DNA of 64,000 nt, taken from the NCBI RefSeq assembly GCF_003259375.1, contig NZ_QLLN01000005.1, forward strand, positions 372,001 to 436,000, read 5' to 3'. This DNA is from Arenibacter echinorum (lineage in GTDB: Bacteria > Bacteroidota > Bacteroidia > Flavobacteriales > Flavobacteriaceae). Under the pieces are notes generated by a model that was given only the letters and a program-made list of their open reading frames with translations, ran no database searches and had not been told where the DNA came from. Within the stretch, counting starts at the first letter, position 1, and the number at the start of each line of letters is the position of its first letter. This document shows positions 52,569 to 61,473 of this stretch, in pieces. The translations under genes were made by a program, and so were the position numbers.

Positions 52569-52838
52569 ATGAAAGGTCACTGGATATGGATGGCTATCGG
52601 TTGTGGATTGCCGTTGTTACTAATATTTTTCGCACCCTCACTGGGCATTACCGGGAATAACGGGCTTTTTGGCTTCATTGTCCTAATGTTCATTTTTCAT
52701 CTCTTTATGCCACATGGTGCACATAGCCACGGGGCGCATAACCATACGGAACAGAATAATAAGCAGCACGAACATGGTAAAGAAAAACCATTGTCTGCAG
52801 AAACTAAGGAGGAGCAAAAGGGCCATAGTCACCATTAA
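52569..52838 (+). CDS. Small membrane protein with His-rich tail
   Basis: Eighty-nine codons: two helices (IGCGLPLLLIFFAPSLG, GLFGFIVLMFIFHLFM) and a hydrophilic C-terminus full of His (HGAHSHGAHNHTEQNN, HSHH). The layout is like DUF2933-type or copper-binding small membrane proteins; I cannot name the family with certainty. It is 34 bp after the Met-rich gene, in the same operon. Confidence 0.7.
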   Translation: MKGHWIWMAIGCGLPLLLIFFAPSLGITGNNGLFGFIVLMFIFHLFMPHGAHSHGAHNHTEQNNKQHEHGKEKPLSAETKEEQKGHSHH

Positions 52839-52853
52839 TAATGGTAAAAACAA

Positions 52854-53069
52854 ATGAAACATAAATATCAAATAAACGGAATAAGCTGCGGCGGATGTGT
52901 CGCAAGGGTAAGAAAAACCTTGGAAGAACATCCAGACATTGAGAAAACGGAAATCTTTTTGAACCCAAAAGGCAAAACGATCATCAGTATGAAAGAGAGG
53001 CTTTCAGTTGAGGAATTACAACAGCAACTCAACAAACTTGAAGGTTATACCATTACGGAGATACTTTAA
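52854..53069 (+). CDS. HMA-domain metallochaperone (CopZ-like)
   Basis: Seventy-one residues forming one heavy-metal-associated domain with ISCGGCVARVRKTLEEH, the metal-binding CGGC placed after the first strand. It is related to 24256-24474. It has no ATPase next to it in this arm and may serve the CopA of the other arm. Confidence 0.88.
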   Translation: MKHKYQINGISCGGCVARVRKTLEEHPDIEKTEIFLNPKGKTIISMKERLSVEELQQQLNKLEGYTITEIL

Positions 53070-53096
53070 AATATTAATAATCTTAAAACTAAGAAT

Positions 53097-53327
53097 ATGT
53101 TCTATAACAATGGATTTTTTTGGGGAATGCACCTTATCTGGTGGACAATTTGGTTCATATTTTTATGGTGGATTTTCTTTACGCCCTCCAGCCCATCTTC
53201 CACAGAAACTAAGGAAGATGATCTGGCCACAACTCTAAAAATACGGTTCGCAAAGGGTGAGATCACTCAGGTAGAATACGAGGAATTAAAAAGAACATTA
53301 AAATCGGAAAATGAAACAAAGCCCTAA
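53097..53327 (+). CDS. SHOCT-domain micro-protein with membrane helix
   Basis: Seventy-six residues: an aromatic membrane segment (LIWWTIWFIFLWWIFF), then the SHOCT motif TLKIRFAKGEITQVEYEELK. It is close to 54290-54505 (same WW-rich helix) and more distant from 33434-33628. Confidence 0.78.
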   Translation: MFYNNGFFWGMHLIWWTIWFIFLWWIFFTPSSPSSTETKEDDLATTLKIRFAKGEITQVEYEELKRTLKSENETKP

Positions 53328-53384
53328 AGAGGGATTTCAATACCTAAAATGAATAAGCTATAAACACACACAAAAACAGTAACA

Positions 53385-54200
53385 ATGAAAAAACATCTCA
53401 TCATGAGCCTTGTATTCCTGACTGGAATGCTGCTCTCGGTACAATCTATATCTGCACAGGCAAGCGATAAAACCAAAAGGCAGATGTATATCAACGGTAA
53501 TGGTGAAGTCTCGGACCGTGGTATAACCCTTGGTTATATAAGTAAGGAAGATATTGTGTTCAATAACCAGGGAAGGAAAATCGGTTTCATTAAAAACGGG
53601 AAGGTATATGATGCTGAGGGCAATTCCTTGGGAAAAGCAAAAAAAGGAGGTCAGTATTATAACGATAGTGGTGAGTTTGTGCTCTATGTTGAAGGAAATG
53701 ATGAAAAATGTAAAATATTGGATACTAAGGGCCATTCCTTGGGTTATATACATAAAAACTACAAACTTCATGCCTGTGCAGTACATTGCTTTTTTAAGGA
53801 GAAAAGTATAGAGGAGGACATGGATTCAATTTTGGCGGGATATATGAACATCGAAAATGCATTGGCCGAAGATAATTACGAGTCCGTACAGGAAGCGGCA
53901 ATAAAATTGATTAACGACTCGACCGCCGTGAACGAGACCTACCTGAAAAAGACCTTGAATCAACTTTCCAAAGCCTCCAGTCTTACTGAACAACGATTAT
54001 ACTTTGCAACATTGTCCAAACAACTGTACACTATTTCCAAGAAAATGGATTTGAAGGGGAAAACGCTTTATTGGAATCATTGTCCCATGGCCATGGATGG
54101 TAAGGGTGCAAATTGGCTAGCCCTGAGCGAAAAAATAAACAATCCCTATATGGGGCTGAAAATGCCCGGATGCGGTTCGGTAAAGGAGACCTTGAAATAG
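53385..54200 (+). CDS. Secreted beta-repeat protein with C-terminal DUF3347 domain
   Basis: A 271-residue exported protein (signal ends SISAQ). The first half has repeated Gly-turn strands (GEVSDRGITLGYIS, GRKIGFIKNGKVYDAEG, HSLGYIHKNYKLH) like the five-fold beta-flower domain. The second half is DUF3347: YMNIENALAEDNYE, RLYFATLSKQLY, then NHCPMAMDGKGANWLAL and NPYMGLKMPGCG. It is the third DUF3347 protein of the island. The combination may bind copper and an unknown partner. Confidence 0.82.
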   Translation: MKKHLIMSLVFLTGMLLSVQSISAQASDKTKRQMYINGNGEVSDRGITLGYISKEDIVFNNQGRKIGFIKNGKVYDAEGNSLGKAKKGGQYYNDSGEFVLYVEGNDEKCKILDTKGHSLGYIHKNYKLHACAVHCFFKEKSIEEDMDSILAGYMNIENALAEDNYESVQEAAIKLINDSTAVNETYLKKTLNQLSKASSLTEQRLYFATLSKQLYTISKKMDLKGKTLYWNHCPMAMDGKGANWLALSEKINNPYMGLKMPGCGSVKETLK

Positions 54201-54289
54201 TTTTTTAACGTAAAAATAATCACAGAAAACAGTCAGTACATCAACAACAATTATTTAAGCAATAAGTCTAATCTTTAAAACTAAAAACT

Positions 54290-54505
54290 ATGCATTTTTT
54301 CAACGGACACTTTGGTGGTATGCACTTTTTATGGTGGATCATATGGTTCATCTTCTTAATATGGATATTCTTTGTTCCATATGATATCCCTTACCGAAAA
54401 TCAAAAAAAGAAGACCCGCTCACAATTCTCAAAAAAAGATTTGCGAAAGGGGAGATTACAAAAGAGGAATATGAAGAATCAAAAAAGATTCTAAAATCCG
54501 AATAG
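54290..54505 (+). CDS. SHOCT-domain micro-protein with membrane helix
   Basis: Seventy-one residues with HFLWWIIWFIFLIWIFF and the SHOCT motif ILKKRFAKGEITKEEYEESK. It is a recent-looking duplicate of 53097-53327. Confidence 0.78.
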   Translation: MHFFNGHFGGMHFLWWIIWFIFLIWIFFVPYDIPYRKSKKEDPLTILKKRFAKGEITKEEYEESKKILKSE

Positions 54506-54543
54506 GAAGTATCAACAAATTTTAACAATTAAAATTAATCGAA

Positions 54544-55002
54544 ATGAAAACAAAAATTAAAAAAGCAATAGGAATTGTTTTGGCCACTTTCACTTTGTCG
54601 GCTTGTGCACAAAAACAAGAAAGTTCTGTAAAGGATATGCTTAAAGACCCTTCACAACAAGAGAAGGTGTTGACATTGATGGTTGAAGACCACGATTTGG
54701 GCAAAAAGTATATTGCCAAGATGATGGAAAATGACCATGCCACGGGCATGATAGTAGATGAACTCGTAAGAGCGGCTGCAAACGATACCATCCTGGCCGG
54801 TAAACTTAGCGAAATGATTACCAGATACCCTGACCTGATGCTCCTTACAACGCACCACTTTATGCCCGTCATAGCGGCTCACGGTGAATTAAGCGACACT
54901 TTTTGCGACCATACCTTGGAACATGAAAATCTGGAAAAGACCTTGCACGAAAAGATGGATGGCAACAAAAAGATGGATGGCAACAAAAAGATGGATCATT
55001 AA
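54544..55002 (+). CDS. His/Met-containing lipoprotein of unknown function
   Basis: A 152-residue lipoprotein (signal ends LSACA). It shares with 52026-52535 a helical start (MVEDHDLGKKYIAKMMENDH) rich in Met and His, and ends in a tandem MDGNKKMDGNKKMDH. A copper-related periplasmic role is inferred from content and position only. Confidence 0.65.
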   Translation: MKTKIKKAIGIVLATFTLSACAQKQESSVKDMLKDPSQQEKVLTLMVEDHDLGKKYIAKMMENDHATGMIVDELVRAAANDTILAGKLSEMITRYPDLMLLTTHHFMPVIAAHGELSDTFCDHTLEHENLEKTLHEKMDGNKKMDGNKKMDH

Positions 55003-55079
55003 CAGGGATCTGTAAATAGTTTGTACGGGTTTCAAAAATTATATTTAAAAACTGGACAATTAATTTTAAAACAAGAATT

Positions 55080-55352
55080 ATGAATCGATTTAATGTAAAA
55101 AAATTAGGATTTGCTTTTGGCCTAACAGGCGCCTTAATTTATCTGGGCTGTATGATTGTAATGACAACAGCAGGTCAAGAAGGTACAATATCATTTTTCA
55201 ACAGCCTGTTACACGGTTTGGATACTTCCAGTATTATAAGAATGGATGTGCCGTTATCGGAAGCATTCTTCGGAATCATTCAAACTTTTATCCTTGGATG
55301 GCTTATTGGGGCCTGTATAGCGGCTTTTTACAATGTGCAACTAAAGAAATAA
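55080..55352 (+). CDS. DUF5676-like small membrane protein
   Basis: Ninety residues with two helices (LGFAFGLTGALIYLGCMIVM and FFGIIQTFILGWLIGACIAA) and the LLHGLDTSSI loop characteristic of DUF5676. Its stop codon is followed at once by the ATG of the next gene, so the two are coupled. Function unknown. Confidence 0.8.
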   Translation: MNRFNVKKLGFAFGLTGALIYLGCMIVMTTAGQEGTISFFNSLLHGLDTSSIIRMDVPLSEAFFGIIQTFILGWLIGACIAAFYNVQLKK

Positions 55353-56057
55353 ATGCAATACGTCTGGTTCATATGGTCCCTTATTCTCCTCGCCCTCTGG
55401 GGCCTGGTTTATCTTTTGAAAAAGGATTCTAGGAAAGAGATGCTCAAAATGAGTTGGATTACCATGCCTTTTGGGCTTACAGAGCCTTTGTTCGTTCCAG
55501 AATATTGGCATCCGCCGTCCCTTTTTGATTTTGCGATAAAGACTGGCTTCGATATTGAAAGTCTCATCTTTTCATTCGCCATTGGGGGTATTGGTACGGT
55601 GTTATATAACCTTCTATTTAAGAGAAGATACATTGAAATGGCGCATACGGAACGCGGACATGCCATGCACAGACTTCACATATACATTCTTTTCGTCCCA
55701 GTTCTAGTGTTTTTGGTTTTGAGTCTCTTTACCGATTTGAACCATATTTATTGCGGAATTTTGGCCATGTTCATGGGAGGTTTGGCAACGCTGTATTGCC
55801 GGCCAGATCTAAAGGGGAAAATATGGGTCGGGGGTCTTTTGTTCACGCTGCTCTACTTTGTGTATTTTGGAAGTATTATTCCCTTCTATCCAGATTATGT
55901 AGAACTATACTGGAACCTGGAAAATCTGACCCAAATCCTTGTTCTAGGCATCCCAATTGAGGAACTGCTGTTCGCGTTCACTTTCGGAATGTATTGGTCA
56001 GGGCTAAACGAGCACTTGTATTGGAAAAAGTTAATGAAGCCTATTATCATAAGTTGA
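55353..56057 (+). CDS. Polytopic membrane protein, lycopene cyclase domain-like
   Basis: A 234-residue protein with seven or so helices. The motifs YWHPPSLFDF and GIPIEELLFAFTFG are like those of the carotenoid-cyclase (CarR/CrtY-type) domain, where a P-x-E-E motif is catalytic. No other carotenoid gene is visible, so the role is uncertain; some members of this fold are not cyclases. Confidence 0.6.
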   Translation: MQYVWFIWSLILLALWGLVYLLKKDSRKEMLKMSWITMPFGLTEPLFVPEYWHPPSLFDFAIKTGFDIESLIFSFAIGGIGTVLYNLLFKRRYIEMAHTERGHAMHRLHIYILFVPVLVFLVLSLFTDLNHIYCGILAMFMGGLATLYCRPDLKGKIWVGGLLFTLLYFVYFGSIIPFYPDYVELYWNLENLTQILVLGIPIEELLFAFTFGMYWSGLNEHLYWKKLMKPIIIS

Positions 56058-56106
56058 GATTAGGAGACATAGCATAGATATATCACCAAAAAATAAAAAT
56101 CATAAG

Positions 56107-56553
56107 ATGAAAATAGTATTAGCAATAGACGGTTCTGATTATAGCAAGATGGCCGTAAATGAACTTGGGGCGATACCATTGCCTGCAGGCACGGAAGTAT
56201 GTATATTAAATGTGTTCGAAAACCCCATGTTGGCTGTTCCAATGGGTGGCACGCTTGGTAATTATTACGAAGAAGCTATATCCAATGCAAGAAAATCGGC
56301 GGAGGCAATTGTTAATGATGCCTCAAAATTATTAAAAATCGAGAATGACAAATTATCGATTACAACAGTAGTGGTCAATGGGATTCCCAAAAGCGCAATT
56401 CTAGAAAAGGCCGAAGCCTTTGATGCAGATTTAATCGTAGTTGGGTCTCAGGGCCATGGTGCATTCTCTAGATTTTTGCTCGGCTCGGTTTCCCAGTCCT
56501 TAGCAACACATGCGGACTGCTCAGTTTTGATTGTAAGAAAACGCAGCATATAA
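56107..56553 (+). CDS. Universal stress protein, UspA family
   Basis: A 148-residue single-domain USP. It starts MKIVLAIDGSDYSKMAVNEL and ends with the nucleotide-binding loop GSQGHGAFSRFLLGSVSQS (G-x2-G-x9-G-S), so it is of the ATP-binding kind. It sits before NDH-2 and NhaA and marks the change from copper to stress/metabolic genes. Confidence 0.93.
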   Translation: MKIVLAIDGSDYSKMAVNELGAIPLPAGTEVCILNVFENPMLAVPMGGTLGNYYEEAISNARKSAEAIVNDASKLLKIENDKLSITTVVVNGIPKSAILEKAEAFDADLIVVGSQGHGAFSRFLLGSVSQSLATHADCSVLIVRKRSI

Positions 56554-56629
56554 GAGCAAAAAGTTTAGTAAGCGCGGGTATGGACTATTTAAGCACTTGT
56601 ATCGGAAAATGTATTAAAATCAATTTGGC

Positions 56630-58039
56630 ATGAGCAATAATCAAATATTAGGCAGTATAGATCATGATAAATGTAAAGTGGCAGATGAAATTTGCTTGCC
56701 CGATTCCGAGCAACCGAGAATAGTTATAGTTGGAGGTGGCTTTGCGGGTTTGGCATTGGTGGAAGGACTAAAAAACAAAAATGTTCAGATAGTGCTTATA
56801 GACCGTAACAACTTTCATCAATTCCAGCCCTTATTTTATCAGGTAGCTACGAGCGGCCTCGAACCCGATAGTATTGTATTTCCATTTAGGAAACAAATTA
56901 AAGGGTACAAAAACGTAAGCTTCAGACTGGCCGAGGTACGGGAAATCCAGGCCTCTACTAATACTGTCATAACGGACAAAGGAAAACTTACCTATGATTA
57001 TTTGGTACTGGCGACTGGTACTAAGACTAACTTTTTTGGTATGGAAGAAGTGGAAAGAAATAGTTTGGGCATGAAAGATATCCGGGATTCCCTAAATATC
57101 CGCCATATGATGTTGCAAAACTTGGAGCAGGCGGCAATTACATGCGATGATGTGGAACGTGATGCCCTTACCAATTTTGTGATCGTGGGCGGTGGCCCTG
57201 CGGGAGTAGAAATGGCAGGTGCACTAGCTGAGTTTTGCAAATATATCCTTCCAAAGGACTATCCAGAATATCCTTCTTCAATAATGAATATTTTTTTGGT
57301 GGAAGCTATGGATAAACTACTTATAGCAATGTCCGACAAAGCTTCTTCAAGAACATTGACCTATCTGGAAAATCTAAATGTGACTGTCTTGTTGAATGAA
57401 TCCGTTAGCAATTATGACGGTAAGGTTGTCCAAACCAAAAACGGGAAGAGAATATTGGCCAAAAACCTTATTTGGACGGCAGGTGTAAAAGGGGACTTTC
57501 CAAAGGGTATCGATCAGAAGCATGTAGCTAAGGGCAATCGCTTAAAAACTGATGCTTATTTGAAGGTTGAAGGGCAAGAAAACATTTATGCCATCGGGGA
57601 TATTGCGGCACTGATTTCCGAAGAGACTCCAATAGGCCATCCCCAGGTAGCTCAGGCTGCGATTCAACAAGGAAATTATCTTGCCCAAATGTTGAACAAC
57701 CTAAACAATAACATACCATCAAAGTCTTTTAAATATACTGATAAAGGGTCTTTGGCGACAGTTGGAAAGCGAAAGGCGGTAGCGGATCTGGGAAAATTGA
57801 AGTTTACCGGATACTTTGCTTGGTTGTTATGGTCCGTGGTGCACTTGATGTCAATTAGCGGATTCAGAAATAAACTTTTGGTCGGCTTCAATTGGGCCAT
57901 AAGTTATTTTTCTTATGAAAAGAGCAATAGGGTAATAATCCGGAATTTCAAACGTGATTCTACCACGGAAACTCCATCAAAAAACAATACCAATAATGCT
58001 TTAGAAAAGGATAAAAACATACAAAAAACCCAGCATTGA
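56630..58039 (+). CDS. ndh: Type II NADH:quinone oxidoreductase (NDH-2)
   Basis: A 469-residue FAD enzyme passing electrons from NADH to quinone without proton pumping. The FAD motif IVIVGGGFAGLALVEGL is near residue 30, the NADH motif FVIVGGGPAGVEMAGAL near 185, and NIYAIGDIAAL lies in the FAD-ribityl region. The C-terminal third has an amphipathic/membrane segment (LLWSVVHLMSISGF). A 20-residue N-terminal extension precedes the core. Its TGA overlaps the NhaA ATG. Confidence 0.92.
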   Translation: MSNNQILGSIDHDKCKVADEICLPDSEQPRIVIVGGGFAGLALVEGLKNKNVQIVLIDRNNFHQFQPLFYQVATSGLEPDSIVFPFRKQIKGYKNVSFRLAEVREIQASTNTVITDKGKLTYDYLVLATGTKTNFFGMEEVERNSLGMKDIRDSLNIRHMMLQNLEQAAITCDDVERDALTNFVIVGGGPAGVEMAGALAEFCKYILPKDYPEYPSSIMNIFLVEAMDKLLIAMSDKASSRTLTYLENLNVTVLLNESVSNYDGKVVQTKNGKRILAKNLIWTAGVKGDFPKGIDQKHVAKGNRLKTDAYLKVEGQENIYAIGDIAALISEETPIGHPQVAQAAIQQGNYLAQMLNNLNNNIPSKSFKYTDKGSLATVGKRKAVADLGKLKFTGYFAWLLWSVVHLMSISGFRNKLLVGFNWAISYFSYEKSNRVIIRNFKRDSTTETPSKNNTNNALEKDKNIQKTQH

Positions 58040-59367
58040 TGCTTAAACACGAAACAAATAGCGGTATTATGAAATTCTTTGGCAACACGGCCAAAGAACT
58101 CAATAACAATGGTGTTATTCTATTTATCACTGTAGTCATCGCAATGGTCTGGGCCAATTCGCCATGGAAGGAATATTATATCGCCTTAATGCAAACCGAT
58201 ATTGCCTTCACTATTGGCACCCTTCAGCTATCGGAGCCGCTATTGTTATGGATCAACGATGGCCTAATGGCCCTATTCTTTCTACAAGTTGGCTTAGAGC
58301 TGAAACGTGAAATAATCGGCGGTAAACTTTCATCTCCAAAGAGTGCGGTATTACCTATTGGAGCGGCTATTGGAGGCATGGTACTTCCTGCCCTTATTTA
58401 TTTTATGTTCAATAGCTCGGGCGAGGCATCAAATGGTTGGGGCATTCCCATGGCTACGGACATTGCCTTTTCTCTAGGGGTATTGGCCATTGTCGGAAAA
58501 AGACTGCCTTCCGCTTTGAGGGTCTTTCTTATTACTCTTGCTATAGTGGACGATTTGGGTGGTGTCTTGGTCATTGCGCTATTTTATACCTCCGGTATTT
58601 CCGAGATGGATCTACTTCATGGACTATTGTTCTTCGGAGCTTTGATTATCGGAAATTATGCGGGAGTAAGAAGCACATGGTTTTATGCCATTATTGGTAT
58701 AGGTGGTGTTTGGCTGGCCTTCTTTTTCTCAGGAATACATCCAACGATAGCTGGAATTCTTACCGCATTTGCAATTCCAGGCAGGGTAAAAATTAAGGAA
58801 AATACCTTTTTGAACCGTTTAGACAACTTACACAAAAAATTTCAAGAAACCAAGTCGATAAGGGGCGCGCTTATCTCAAAAACGCAGTTGGATATTTTGG
58901 AGGATATCAAGACTACAAGTTCAGAGGCGGAGACTCCCCTTCAAAAATTGGAAAGGTCCTTAAACCCAATAGTTAGCTTCATCATTCTCCCTTTGTTTGC
59001 TTTGGCAAACACAGGAATACATCTTCATGGTGATTTGTTGAAAGTACTATCCAGCCCCGTTAGTTTGGGGATTGGTCTGGGCCTGATTCTTGGAAAATTT
59101 ATCGGTATTGCCGCTTTTTCAAGAATACTGGTCGCACTTAAACTTGCAAAACTACCGGAAAAAGTGAATTGGAACATGATTTATGGTATAGCTTTTCTTG
59201 GAGGTATTGGTTTTACCATGTCATTGTTTATAAATGAGCTGGCCTTCACAGACGAGTCTTTGATATTCACGGCCAAGGTAAGTATCCTATTCGCTTCTAT
59301 GTTAGCAGGTGTAATAGGCGCTATACTATTACATAGAAACAGTAAAAAATTAATAACAGTAAAATAA
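58039..59367 (+). CDS. nhaA: Na+/H+ antiporter NhaA
   Basis: A 442-residue inner-membrane antiporter. Helix motifs are clear: ATDIAFSLGVLAIVGKR and the ion-binding Asp pair in LAIVDDLGGVLVIALFY (about residue 170). VGLELKREIIGG and FLGGIGFTMSLFI are also typical. The ATG at 58039 overlaps the NDH-2 stop (TGATG), which couples translation; the frame could be read from a TTG one codon upstream. Pairing NDH-2 with NhaA may link respiration to ion balance. Confidence 0.95.
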   Translation: MLKHETNSGIMKFFGNTAKELNNNGVILFITVVIAMVWANSPWKEYYIALMQTDIAFTIGTLQLSEPLLLWINDGLMALFFLQVGLELKREIIGGKLSSPKSAVLPIGAAIGGMVLPALIYFMFNSSGEASNGWGIPMATDIAFSLGVLAIVGKRLPSALRVFLITLAIVDDLGGVLVIALFYTSGISEMDLLHGLLFFGALIIGNYAGVRSTWFYAIIGIGGVWLAFFFSGIHPTIAGILTAFAIPGRVKIKENTFLNRLDNLHKKFQETKSIRGALISKTQLDILEDIKTTSSEAETPLQKLERSLNPIVSFIILPLFALANTGIHLHGDLLKVLSSPVSLGIGLGLILGKFIGIAAFSRILVALKLAKLPEKVNWNMIYGIAFLGGIGFTMSLFINELAFTDESLIFTAKVSILFASMLAGVIGAILLHRNSKKLITVK

Positions 59368-59374
59368 TAAGGAT

Positions 59375-60388
59375 ATGAAAAGTATTGCAGTAGTAGGTTA
59401 TGGGGTCATCGGAAAAAGAGTGGCCGACGCCATTAATGTACAAGACGATATGAACTTGATCGGGGTTTGCGATGTCATCAGCGATTGGCGGATACAGAAT
59501 GCCATAAGAAAAGAGTATGATATCTACGCGGCAACCGCCGAGGCCGAAAAAGAAATGAAGGCTGCAAGTATTCCAGCAAAGGGTAACCTGCAAGACCTGT
59601 TGAAAAAGACAGACTTAGTGGTGGATTGCACCCCAAAGAATATAGCGGCAAAGAATGTGGAAATATATAAAAAACTGAGTATAAAATTCATTCTTCAAGG
59701 TGGTGAAAAACACCATACTACTGGCCATTCCTTTAGTGCAGAAAATAATTATCAATCCGCGATAAATTTAGATGCTACAAGGGTAGTTTCTTGCAATACC
59801 ACTTCTATTCTTCGAACCCTGACAACTTTGAAGAGAGCAGATCTATTGGACTATGCACGGGGAACATTATTAAGAAGGGCCACCGACCCATGGGAAAGCC
59901 ATTTAGGTGGTATTATGAATACAATGGTTCCCGAAAAAGATATTCCAAGCCATCAAGGTCCTGACGCTAAAAGTGTGGATCCCGAACTGGATGTCATCAC
60001 TGCCGCAGTAAAAGTGCCCGAAACATTGAGCCATATGCATTACTGGAACGTGAAATTAAAAAAACAAGCCACAAAAGAAGAAGTGCTAAATGCTTTTAAA
60101 ACTTCTACACGGATTAAGCTAATTAATTATGACCAAGGTTTGGTTTCAAACAATACAATAAAAGAAATGTTCTTGGATATGGGCAGGCCTTGGGGAGATA
60201 TGTACGAGGTGGCCCTGTGGGAAGATATGCTTAAAGTAGTGGGTGATGAGCTTTTTTATGCTTATGTGGTGGATAACCAGGCGATTGTTATCCCAGAGAC
60301 TATAGATGCCATTCGTGCACTTACTGGGATTGAGACAGATGCAGCAAAATCCATCGCCAAAACCAATATAAGTTTGGGAATCATATAA
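59375..60388 (+). CDS. Type II (archaeal-type) glyceraldehyde-3-phosphate dehydrogenase
   Basis: A 337-residue enzyme of the archaeal GAPDH family, not the usual bacterial GapA. The NAD(P) motif [15 protein letters not shown] opens it; the catalytic Cys is in [13 protein letters not shown] (Cys140), and HGSS-type motifs are absent as expected. It lies 8 bp after nhaA and 11 bp before the aldolase, so the two glycolytic genes form one unit with NDH-2 and NhaA. Acquisition by transfer is likely for this family in Bacteroidota. Confidence 0.9.
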   Translation: MKSIAVVGYGVIGKRVADAINVQDDMNLIGVCDVISDWRIQNAIRKEYDIYAATAEAEKEMKAASIPAKGNLQDLLKKTDLVVDCTPKNIAAKNVEIYKKLSIKFILQGGEKHHTTGHSFSAENNYQSAINLDATRVVSCNTTSILRTLTTLKRADLLDYARGTLLRRATDPWESHLGGIMNTMVPEKDIPSHQGPDAKSVDPELDVITAAVKVPETLSHMHYWNVKLKKQATKEEVLNAFKTSTRIKLINYDQGLVSNNTIKEMFLDMGRPWGDMYEVALWEDMLKVVGDELFYAYVVDNQAIVIPETIDAIRALTGIETDAAKSIAKTNISLGII

Positions 60389-60398
60389 ACATAGCGTT

Positions 60399-61460
60399 AT
60401 GAAAACATATGAAAATTTAGTGAATCATTTAGGGGACAAAGCATCTTTCTATTTGGACCACGTAAGCGAAAGGATTACCAAGGATGAACTCCATTTGCCT
60501 GATGAAAATTTTGTCTCTAAAGTTTTTGTCAATAGTAATCGGAATCCACAAGTGCTAAGAAGTCTTGCCCAGCTTTACGGGCATGGCAATCTGAAAGATA
60601 CAGGATATTTAAGTATACTGCCCGTTGACCAAGGTATTGAGCATAGTGCAGCCTTTTCCTTTTATAAGAATCCCGATTATTTTGATCCGGAAAATATCAT
60701 AAAATTAGCCATTAGTGCTGGTTGTAATGGGGTCGCCTCAACCTTCGGGGCGTTGGGTCTCTATGCCCGTAAATATGCGCATAAAATTCCTTTCATTGTT
60801 AAGATAAACCATAACGAACTCCTGTCATACCCCAATGCCTACGACCAAACCTTATTCGGAAAGGTCAGGGAAGCTTGGAACATGGGTGCTATATCGATCG
60901 GGGCCACCATCTATTTTGGATCTAGGGAAAGTAATCGACAGTTAAAGGAAATTTCGGATGCATTTGCCGAAGCCCATAGTCTTGGCATGGCTACGATCTT
61001 ATGGTGCTACACCCGGAACGACGCTTTTAAAACGGATAAAGTGGACTACCACGCAGCAGCAGATTTAACGGGGCAGGCCAATCACCTTGGGGTAACGATA
61101 CAGGCAGATATCATCAAACAAAAGTTGCCCACCACAAATTTTGGTTTTAAAGACCTGAAATTTGGAAAATACGACGATGCCATGTACGAGAATCTGACGA
61201 CAGAGCACCCTATAGACCTTTGTCGATTACAGGTTGCCAATTGCTATATGGGCAAGATAGGATTGATAAATTCAGGTGGAGGTTCCAAAGGAGCATCCGA
61301 TATGGCAGAAGCCATCACAACCGCAATCGTAAACAAACGAGCCGGAGGATCGGGTTTAATTCTGGGAAGAAAGGCTTTTCAAAAACCCTTCAAGGATGGG
61401 GTGGAATTAATAAATGCGGTTCAGGGCGTTTACATTGAGAAAAGAATCACGGTAGCATAA
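60399..61460 (+). CDS. Class I fructose-bisphosphate aldolase (DhnA/FbaB type)
   Basis: A 353-residue Schiff-base aldolase cleaving fructose-1,6-bisphosphate. The family motif [15 protein letters not shown] is near residue 75, the Schiff-base Lys is probably in ADIIKQKLP (Lys240), and the phosphate loop lies in [14 protein letters not shown]. With the archaeal-type GAPDH next door it supplies two consecutive steps of glycolysis or gluconeogenesis. Confidence 0.92.
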   Translation: MKTYENLVNHLGDKASFYLDHVSERITKDELHLPDENFVSKVFVNSNRNPQVLRSLAQLYGHGNLKDTGYLSILPVDQGIEHSAAFSFYKNPDYFDPENIIKLAISAGCNGVASTFGALGLYARKYAHKIPFIVKINHNELLSYPNAYDQTLFGKVREAWNMGAISIGATIYFGSRESNRQLKEISDAFAEAHSLGMATILWCYTRNDAFKTDKVDYHAAADLTGQANHLGVTIQADIIKQKLPTTNFGFKDLKFGKYDDAMYENLTTEHPIDLCRLQVANCYMGKIGLINSGGGSKGASDMAEAITTAIVNKRAGGSGLILGRKAFQKPFKDGVELINAVQGVYIEKRITVA

Positions 61461-61473
61461 TACAGATAAAAGA

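Noticed and set aside
58437-58796. A 119-codon frame inside nhaA on the same strand
   Set aside because: It is a +1 frame shadow of the NhaA membrane helices with no independent start context.
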